Shown here in pieces: positions 43,285 to 50,044 of a stretch of 64,000 nt of DNA. The notes below the pieces were generated by a model, which was not told the origin of the DNA, searched no databases, and was given only the letters and a program-made list of their open reading frames with translations. The stretch lies in NCBI RefSeq assembly GCF_000169455.1, contig NZ_AAYC01000001.1, forward strand, positions 62,001 to 126,000. The letters run 5' to 3'. A program made the position numbers and the translations under genes. Source of the stretch: Roseobacter sp. SK209-2-6. Lineage in GTDB: Bacteria > Pseudomonadota > Alphaproteobacteria > Rhodobacterales > Rhodobacteraceae. Within the stretch, counting starts at the first letter, position 1. Each line of letters opens with the position of its first letter.

Positions 43285-43794
43285 ATGACCGCTCCTGAGC
43301 AAAGCACGCGCTTGGATCTATTTATCAATAGGATGGTCTCGCAGCGCGCCTGCCTGGATTTTGCGATTGCGCAAACCGCTTCGATGGCTGGGCCTGTATT
43401 CGAACTGGGCCTTGGCAATGGGCGCACCTACCATCATATGCGTGAGCGTATTTCAGGCCGCGACATTTTTGTTTTTGAACGGGCGGTGGCCTCTCACCCC
43501 GATAGTCGCCCCGCAGAGGAGCTGACCATTCTGGGAGATGTGCGTGAGACATTGCCAGCAGCTTTGACCCGATTTGGCGATGGCGCCAGCCTAATCCATG
43601 CCGATCTGGGTGGACACAATCGGGCCAAGAATGACGAATTTGCGCGGATGGTTTCGCCGCTGGTCGAGCCCCTCCTGGTGGTTGGGGGGCTTATGGTCTC
43701 CTCTGATCGGATGTATTTCGAGGCACTGGAAGAGCTTCCTCTGCCAGCAGATGCGGTTGAGGGGCGCTGCTTCATCTATCGTCGCAACGCCTGA
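43285..43794 (+). CDS. Small class I SAM-dependent methyltransferase (paralogue)
   Basis: A 169-residue protein with SAM motif PVFELGLGNGRTYHHMRER and following acidic strand (IFVFERAV). It shares the LGLGNGRTY motif, size and overall layout with the methyltransferase at 26508-26984. An AAGGAAAAAG-like ribosome binding site lies just before ATG 43285. Unlike its paralogue it is not in a glycan cluster; a GST gene follows 100 bases on. Substrate unknown. Confidence 0.78.
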   Translation: MTAPEQSTRLDLFINRMVSQRACLDFAIAQTASMAGPVFELGLGNGRTYHHMRERISGRDIFVFERAVASHPDSRPAEELTILGDVRETLPAALTRFGDGASLIHADLGGHNRAKNDEFARMVSPLVEPLLVVGGLMVSSDRMYFEALEELPLPADAVEGRCFIYRRNA

Positions 43795-43894
43795 GTTTTT
43801 CATCATGTAGATTTCGGGGAAATGGGACGCGCGGTTATGCTAGTCCTATTGCCTCTATCGCCGCTAGGCTGCCTTTGATCAAAGGGGGCTTCTT

Positions 43895-44524
43895 ATGATT
43901 TTCTACGACTGTTCTACTGCGCCAAGTCCGCGACGTGCCAGAATGTTTCTGGCTGAAAAAGGACTGATGCCTAAGAGCTTGGACATCTCCATCGCGAATG
44001 GAGAGCAATTCGGGACCGAATTTCGTAGCGTAAACCCGCGTGGCACACTGCCGGTTCTGATTACGGACGCAGGCACCGTGCTGACCGAAAATCTTGGCAT
44101 TGCTGCCTATCTTGAAGCTTATAAACCTGACCCGCCATTGATGGGGCGCAATGCCGATGAAAAGGGGCTGGTCCTGATGTGGAACGCTATTGCGGAGCAG
44201 CAGGGGGGCATGCCCATCGCCGAGGCCCTCCGCAACAGCCATCCAGCGTTTCAAGATCGCGCCTTGCCGGGGCCGGTAAACCATGCGCAGCTCCCCGATC
44301 TTGCGGAGCGCGGATTCACCCGGGTGCGAGGGTTTTTTGACCTTCTGGAGGAGAGGTTGAGCCAAAGCCCTTATCTGGCAGGAGAGCGCTTTTCACTGGC
44401 AGATATTACGGCATTTGTTTTTGTGGAGTTTGCACGGGTCATCAAAATGCGCCTGCCAGAGGAGCATGCAAACGCCCGAGCATGGCATGCCTCTGTTCAG
44501 GAACGCCCAAGCGCCAGCCTGTAA
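43895..44524 (+). CDS. Glutathione S-transferase family protein
   Basis: A 209-residue cytosolic GST. The N-terminal thioredoxin-like half (MIFYDCSTAPSPRRARMFLAE region) contains the cis-Pro motif GTLPVL and the glutathione-binding ENLGIAAYLE; the C-terminal helical half has LAGERFSLADITAFVFVEF with the N-capping box. A GGGGGCTT leader precedes ATG 43895. A TetR regulator follows 83 bases on the same strand. Substrate unknown. Confidence 0.9.
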   Translation: MIFYDCSTAPSPRRARMFLAEKGLMPKSLDISIANGEQFGTEFRSVNPRGTLPVLITDAGTVLTENLGIAAYLEAYKPDPPLMGRNADEKGLVLMWNAIAEQQGGMPIAEALRNSHPAFQDRALPGPVNHAQLPDLAERGFTRVRGFFDLLEERLSQSPYLAGERFSLADITAFVFVEFARVIKMRLPEEHANARAWHASVQERPSASL

Positions 44525-44607
44525 GACAAAGACACGGCGTCCAAGGTCATTCCGGCACTGTCTGGACAATTTAACCCGCTTCATCGCAGGATGCGATTAA
44601 CTCGACT

Positions 44608-45291
44608 ATGCAAGAGACCGACTGGATGCCTGGAAAACCTGTCTTACACCGCGATGATCCAAGTGCTGCTCCCTTGATTGGGAATGTCAAAGTCACGCGT
44701 GATGACTGGCTCAATGTTGCTATGGATGTCCTGATCACGGATGGGGTCGAACAGGTTAAGGTCCTGGCCTTGGCGGAGCGTATGAATGTGTCGCGCTCTT
44801 CCTTTTATTGGTACTTCAAATCCCGCCAGGACCTGTTGGATGCGCTTTTGAAAACCTGGGAAGAAACCAACACGGCCGCCATGGTGGCCCAGTCCGAGTT
44901 ACCGACTAAACAAATTACCGGCGCTGTGCTGAATGTCTTTCACTGCATTGCCAATCCAGCTCTGTTCAATACGGCATTGGATTTTGCGATCCGGGATTGG
45001 GCGCGCCGGTCCGGCAAGGTTCGAAACCTGCTGGACCGTTCGGATGCTCGACGCGTGGAGGCCTTGACGCAGATGTTCTCGCGTTTTGACTTCCCAGAGG
45101 TCGAAGCCATGACCAGAGCCAAGGTGCTGTATTACATGCAGCTTGGCTATGACATGGCCGAGCCAAATGAAACCTATGCCCACCGTCTAAAGATGGTTCC
45201 CCACTATCTTAAGGCCTTCACCGGCATCGCCCCCCTAGAAGAAGAGCTGGAGGCCTTTGAAGTCTTTACCCAGCAACACTGGGAGGTCTGA
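44608..45291 (+). CDS. TetR/AcrR family regulator
   Basis: A 227-residue regulator. The TetR helix-turn-helix lies at about residues 30-78 (WLNVAMDVLITDGVEQVKVLALAERMNVSRSSFYWYF, given here in parts as WLNVAMDVLITDG and LAERMNVSRSSFYWYF). The C-terminal ligand domain follows. A possible target is its own promoter or the GST gene; no operator was recognised. It converges on the indolepyruvate oxidoreductase gene, 71 bases apart. Confidence 0.88.
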   Translation: MQETDWMPGKPVLHRDDPSAAPLIGNVKVTRDDWLNVAMDVLITDGVEQVKVLALAERMNVSRSSFYWYFKSRQDLLDALLKTWEETNTAAMVAQSELPTKQITGAVLNVFHCIANPALFNTALDFAIRDWARRSGKVRNLLDRSDARRVEALTQMFSRFDFPEVEAMTRAKVLYYMQLGYDMAEPNETYAHRLKMVPHYLKAFTGIAPLEEELEAFEVFTQQHWEV

Positions 45292-45362
45292 CAGAGATCT
45301 TGCTGACTGATGTGGTTCGCAGCGGGTCAATAGCCGCCAACCCACAGTGCTATCTGGGGTCT

Positions 45363-48300
45363 TTAAGGCTGGAGATTCCTGAGTTGCGCCTTTGTGGCCT
45401 CGCGCACCTCCTGCGCTGCCTGTACACGAACGGGGCCATAACCACGGATTTCCATAGGTGCTTTGAGAATGTCACACCATTGGTCGTGATGCTCGGCTTT
45501 GTAGCCGTTCTGGCATGCGCAAAGGATATCTTCATACCAGGCAAGGAGCTCCCGGTGCAGCCGCGCTTCTTCATGGTAGCCAAAGGGGTTGAAGCGACCA
45601 CCACGTAGTGATTTTCCCCGTGCAAGTAGCGAAAGTGCAGATCGTATCCAGGGACCAAAGGTCTTTTTTTCTGGGCGTCCGCGCGCATCCTTGCGACGGG
45701 ATAGCAGTGGCGGGGCCATATGGAATTTGACTTGGAAATCACCTTCAAATTCCTGCGTAAGCTGCTCTGTGAAGTACTCACCCGTCATCAGACGCGCCAC
45801 TTCATACTCGTCCTTGTAGGCCATCAGCTTGAACAGAGATTTAGCTGCGGCAAGCATCAGCTCGTCGGACTGCGTTGCAGGTAGGGAGCTTTGGAGATCC
45901 TCCAGGGTCATTCTGTAGCGCTGGGCATAGGCGGTGTCTTGATATCCGGCCAGGAAAACCGAACGGTGGTCGATGACCTCCTCCAGGCTTTCGGGGTCTT
46001 GTGGTATTTCCTTATAATGCTTGGCAATGCGCTCAGGATCATGGGCAAAGGCACGGCCTAGCGCAAAGGCCAGACGGTTCTTCTCAATGGCCACACCGTT
46101 GAGCTCAATTGCTTGATCCAGGGCTGTGGCGCTCACCGGGACAAGCCCCTTTTGCCAAGCAAAGCCCAGCATCATCACATTGGCAAGAACCGTATCGCCC
46201 AATAGTGCCTCTGATGCTTCATTGGCATTAAATCCAGAGAGGTTCTGCGAACCAACGGCTTTGGCGATTTCTTGTTCCCGCAGCCCTGCCAGCAGATCTG
46301 CATCGCGGCGTAGCACCAAATCGCCCGTTGGCATCTCGGCACGGTTCAGAACGACCTTTGTGCCCGCGCGGAAGTGGGTCGAAGCTTTGGGTGCGGAGCT
46401 GACCACAATATCACAGCCAATGACCGCATCCGCAGCGGCCTGATCAATGCGCACCTGATTGAGGTCCTTTGGATCGGCTGAGAGGCGGATGTAGCTCAGT
46501 ACGGTGCCAAATTTCTGTGCAAAGCCGGTGAAATCCAGCACGCTGGCGCCTTTGCCCTCCACATGTGCAGCCATGGTGATCAGCGCTCCAACCGTGACAA
46601 CGCCGGTGCCGCCGACGCCTGTGACCAGTAGATCAAAGGGTTCAGCGAGACTAGGCAGCGTCGGGCTTGGCAAATCAGCGGTTATTGCGGAGGCCTCCAG
46701 CCCGGTGGGCTTCTTCTTGCGTCTTTGTCCGCCTTCGATGGTGACAAAGCTGGGGCAAAACCCATTTAGGCAGGAGAAATCCTTGTTGCAGCTGGAGAGA
46801 TTGATTTTGCGCTTGCGCCCCAAAACGGTCTCTTTCGGTTCTACGCTCAGGCAATTGCTTTCCACCGAGCAATCTCCACAGCCTTCGCAAACCAGGTCAT
46901 TTATGAAGGCAAATCTCTTTGGATCCTCCATGGTGCCACGCTTGCGACGGCGGCGTTTCTCTGTGGCGCAGGTCTGTTCATAGATCAGGCAGGAAACCCC
47001 TTTGACCTCACGCAGCTCACGCTGCACCAGATCCAGATCGGATCGGTCGTGAAATGTGACGCGGGCCGGGAAATCGGCTGGGTTGAATTTGCTGATGTCA
47101 TCAGAGACCAGGGCAATGCGCTCCACACCTTCGGCACGGCAGGTCTGGGCAATCCCCAGGACACTGACCGGGCCATCAACAGGCTGACCACCGGTCATGG
47201 CCACCGCGTCATTGTAAAGGATCTTATAGGTGATGTTGGTTTGGGCAGCGACGGCCTGGCGGATCGCCAGGGAGCCGGAATGATACCAGGTGCCCTCACC
47301 CAGGTTCTGGAAGATATGTTTGCCGCCGTTGAACTGTGACGCCACCGACCAAGGCACGCCTTCGCCCCCCATCTGCGCATAGCCAGCCGTTTCGCGATCC
47401 ATCCAGCTGGCCATGACATGACAGCCGATGCCAGATTTCGCCTCGCTGCCTTCTGGCACTTTGGTGGAGGTGTTATGCGGACAACCCGAACAGAAGTAAG
47501 GCGTGCGGGTGGCGCCGGGAACATTGATTAGTTTGGGAGGCTCCGCCACCAGGGCGGCGGCCTTAGCGGGCAGGTTCTCATCTGGGAAAAACCTATCCAA
47601 CCGCGCTGCAACGATAGGTGCCAGCATCAAGGGGCTCAGCTCCCCTGTCCAGGGGATCAGCGGGTTGCCCTTACTATCATATTTGCCGGTCATCTTGTTC
47701 GGTTTGTCACCGGGCCAATCGTAGAAATACTCTTTGAACTGGCTTTCGATGATGCCGCGTTTTTCTTCGACCACCAGCACTTCTTCTTTGCCACGCATAA
47801 AGCGCAGCGCTTCGGGGCGGGCCAGCGGCCAGACCATGCCGACCTTGTAGATGTCGATGCCAAGACGCTGGCAGGCAGCCTCATCAAGGTCAAGGAGACG
47901 CAGCGCCTCCATCAGATCTAGGTGACCCTTGCCAGTCGTGACAAAGCCAAAACTGGCCTCCTCGATATCATAGATACGGCGATCAATTGGATTGGCTTCG
48001 GCAAAGGCCCGCACCGCCTTGATCTTGGCCCGAATGCGGGTTTCGATCTCGGGAGAGGGGAGGTCGGCGCGACGAATATGCAAGCCACCGGGGTAGTCCG
48101 GTAGCTCAGGATAGGTGAAATCGCGATCCGGTTGCAGCTCGACAGAGCGGGCGCTTTCGACGGTTTCAGAGACTGCCTTGAAACCAACCCAGGTGCCGGA
48201 ATAGCGCGAGAGCGCAAAGCCATATTCACCAAAGGACAGGAACTCGGAAACATCAGCCGGGTTCAAAACCGGCATGAACCAAGCCATGAAAGCCACATCG

Positions 48301-48791
48301 GATTGATGCGGCATTGAGGAGCTGACACAGCCGTGGTCATCCCCGGCAACAACCAAAACGCCGCCCTTATCCGAAGAGCCATAGGCGTTGCCGTGCTTTA
48401 GCGCATCGCCGGAACGGTCGACGCCAGGCCCCTTGCCATACCACATGGAGAAGACACCCTCTACTTCGCAATGAGGGTCCAGAATGGCCTGCTGTGCCCC
48501 CAGGACAGCCGTGGCGCCGAGATCTTCATTCACGGCCGACATGAACGTGATTTTGCTCTTCTCCATTTGCTTGCGGGAACGCCAGAATTCCAAATCGACA
48601 CCGCCGAGAGGGGAGCCGCGATAGCCAGAAACAAACCCAGCCGTGTTGAGGCCAGAGTCGCGGTCTCTCCGGGCCTGATCAAGCATGATCCTGGCCAACG
48701 CCTGGGTCCCGGTAAGAAAGACGCGTCCTTTTGTCAGGTCGTAACGATCGTTGAGTTGGTAGCTGCGAAATTCGTGGCTCAGCTCGGTCAT
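45363..48791 (-). CDS. Indolepyruvate ferredoxin oxidoreductase, fused alpha and beta parts
   Basis: A 1142-residue fused IorA-IorB-type enzyme that oxidatively decarboxylates aryl-pyruvates to aryl-acetyl-CoA, feeding electrons to ferredoxin. Order: N-terminal pyruvate-oxidoreductase domain (GFVSGYRGSPLGGVDLEF), TPP-binding domain with FCSGCPHN near residue 430, 4Fe-4S cysteines near 630-680 (VCEGCGDCSVESNC, CNKDFSCLNGFCPSF), and the gamma-like domain (LLVTGVGGTGVVTVGAL) near 720. ATG 48791 has AAGGA upstream. It is divergent from an Lrp/AsnC regulator, a common pairing for amino-acid catabolism. Confidence 0.94.
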   Translation of the reverse strand: MTELSHEFRSYQLNDRYDLTKGRVFLTGTQALARIMLDQARRDRDSGLNTAGFVSGYRGSPLGGVDLEFWRSRKQMEKSKITFMSAVNEDLGATAVLGAQQAILDPHCEVEGVFSMWYGKGPGVDRSGDALKHGNAYGSSDKGGVLVVAGDDHGCVSSSMPHQSDVAFMAWFMPVLNPADVSEFLSFGEYGFALSRYSGTWVGFKAVSETVESARSVELQPDRDFTYPELPDYPGGLHIRRADLPSPEIETRIRAKIKAVRAFAEANPIDRRIYDIEEASFGFVTTGKGHLDLMEALRLLDLDEAACQRLGIDIYKVGMVWPLARPEALRFMRGKEEVLVVEEKRGIIESQFKEYFYDWPGDKPNKMTGKYDSKGNPLIPWTGELSPLMLAPIVAARLDRFFPDENLPAKAAALVAEPPKLINVPGATRTPYFCSGCPHNTSTKVPEGSEAKSGIGCHVMASWMDRETAGYAQMGGEGVPWSVASQFNGGKHIFQNLGEGTWYHSGSLAIRQAVAAQTNITYKILYNDAVAMTGGQPVDGPVSVLGIAQTCRAEGVERIALVSDDISKFNPADFPARVTFHDRSDLDLVQRELREVKGVSCLIYEQTCATEKRRRRKRGTMEDPKRFAFINDLVCEGCGDCSVESNCLSVEPKETVLGRKRKINLSSCNKDFSCLNGFCPSFVTIEGGQRRKKKPTGLEASAITADLPSPTLPSLAEPFDLLVTGVGGTGVVTVGALITMAAHVEGKGASVLDFTGFAQKFGTVLSYIRLSADPKDLNQVRIDQAAADAVIGCDIVVSSAPKASTHFRAGTKVVLNRAEMPTGDLVLRRDADLLAGLREQEIAKAVGSQNLSGFNANEASEALLGDTVLANVMMLGFAWQKGLVPVSATALDQAIELNGVAIEKNRLAFALGRAFAHDPERIAKHYKEIPQDPESLEEVIDHRSVFLAGYQDTAYAQRYRMTLEDLQSSLPATQSDELMLAAAKSLFKLMAYKDEYEVARLMTGEYFTEQLTQEFEGDFQVKFHMAPPLLSRRKDARGRPEKKTFGPWIRSALSLLARGKSLRGGRFNPFGYHEEARLHRELLAWYEDILCACQNGYKAEHHDQWCDILKAPMEIRGYGPVRVQAAQEVREATKAQLRNLQP

Positions 48792-48940
48792 GAAGAAGTA
48801 TCCTTCGCGCCAAAGTTCCTATGTCCCTGACATGGTATTCCGGATTGGGCGAAAAGATGTGCCTGAATGACTTGTTTTCTCTTCTAGTTTGGTTATTTTA
48901 TTCAGATATTGCGGGAGTGCCGAATGAATGGACCGGTTTT

Positions 48941-49399
48941 GTGGAGATTGATGATCGGGACAAGCGTATCTTGCGGCTCCTGCAGGAAGATTCTCGCATT
49001 TCCAATGCAGAACTGTCTGAAAAGGTGGGGATGTCGGCATCTGCGCTGTGGCGACGGGTCCGCGCCCTTGAAGATCTTGGGGTGATTGAGCGTTACGGCG
49101 CCGTGGTCAATGCCAAGGCCATGGGGTTGGGTTTTGAAGCCATCGTGCATGTTCATCTGACCCGGCATGATCAGGATAAATCGCTGGAATTCGTGCGTGC
49201 GGTTGAAACCAGCCCATTGGTTCAGGAATGTTATGCCACAACCGGGCAAGCGGACTATCACTTGCGCGTATTGGCTCCAGATCTCGACGCCTATAATCAC
49301 TTTCTCGAAGAGTTCTTGTTTCGGCTGCCAGCGGTGGCCAGTGCGCAGACCAATCTTGTTCTACGTACGATAAAACGTGATAGGCCGGTTCTGCCCTAA
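48941..49399 (+). CDS. Lrp/AsnC family transcriptional regulator
   Basis: A regulator of about 152 residues. The N-terminal helix-turn-helix (DDRDKRILRLLQEDSRISNA, then LSEKVGMSASALWRRVRALE) and the C-terminal RAM ligand domain (TGQADYHLRVLAPDLDAY) are complete. The start is uncertain: GTG 48941 gives the usual length with GGACC upstream, while GTG 48917 or codons further left would extend it into the divergent promoter. It most likely controls the indolepyruvate oxidoreductase gene in response to an aromatic amino acid; that is inferred from position. Confidence 0.88.
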   Translation: MEIDDRDKRILRLLQEDSRISNAELSEKVGMSASALWRRVRALEDLGVIERYGAVVNAKAMGLGFEAIVHVHLTRHDQDKSLEFVRAVETSPLVQECYATTGQADYHLRVLAPDLDAYNHFLEEFLFRLPAVASAQTNLVLRTIKRDRPVLP

Positions 49400-49443
49400 T
49401 CCGTTCCAAAGGTGTTTCTTAACCGGTTTTTCCGTCGGTTTGG

Positions 49444-49836
49444 TTACATGGCGACACATTTGACCCATGCCGCGGTCATCGCGATATAGGTCAATTGATG
49501 CAGGCACTGATCCGTGCCCATGGCGCGCCAGAAAACGGCTTGCTGAGGCGTCAGTTCCTTTTTCTCGGAATAATGCGCCTTGCCGTAGTCGATGTGAAAA
49601 TGCACCACCCATTCCACGAGGCATACGATCAGTGTGAAAACAACTGGCGCACCCATGATCACAAAAACCAGGATCGAGCCAAGGCAATGCACCCCAGCGT
49701 GCTGTGCCCGGCCAGCATGCAAATAGGACCCGCGCCCCGAAAGCATTTTTGTGGTCTGCAGGAAAAAGTCGGCAAAGAGGTGTTTGATCTGCAAAAGGCA
49801 GAGCAATAGCAAAACGGATCCGACAAGTTCTGGCAA
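49444..49836 (-). CDS. DUF3307-type small membrane protein
   Basis: A protein of about 130 residues with three to four hydrophobic segments. The first (VGSVLLLLCLLQIKHLFADFFLQ, ends at residue 30 or so) carries the conserved H-x-x-x-D/F pattern of the DUF3307 family, followed by HAGVHCLGSILVFVIM and a HFHIDYGK motif. His residues inside membrane segments hint at metal or quinone binding, but no function is established. I chose TTG 49836, which has AGGGG six bases upstream; TTG 49854 is an alternative. It is divergent from the ABC/cNMP gene. Confidence 0.75.
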   Translation of the reverse strand: MPELVGSVLLLLCLLQIKHLFADFFLQTTKMLSGRGSYLHAGRAQHAGVHCLGSILVFVIMGAPVVFTLIVCLVEWVVHFHIDYGKAHYSEKKELTPQQAVFWRAMGTDQCLHQLTYIAMTAAWVKCVAM

Positions 49837-50044
49837 AATATTCCCCTGCGACAATCTAGCCTGCTGGAACCATACGTATTTTTAGCGGGCTGGCAAATAC
49901 TCCGTTTGCGACTTTCCGCAACGGGACAGCACGAAATTGCGATGGGATTTTTGGCCGCGACCATTGCCTGTCTTGGGCAAACCGCGCTAGGCATGGGTAA
50001 TCTTTTGCAAAAGCAAAACCCGGAGCAGTCCCATAGAACCTTCT

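Noticed and set aside
43094-43288. A 64-residue plus-strand frame ahead of the second methyltransferase
   Set aside because: No well-spaced ribosome binding site, no family, and it overlaps the methyltransferase start; likely chance.
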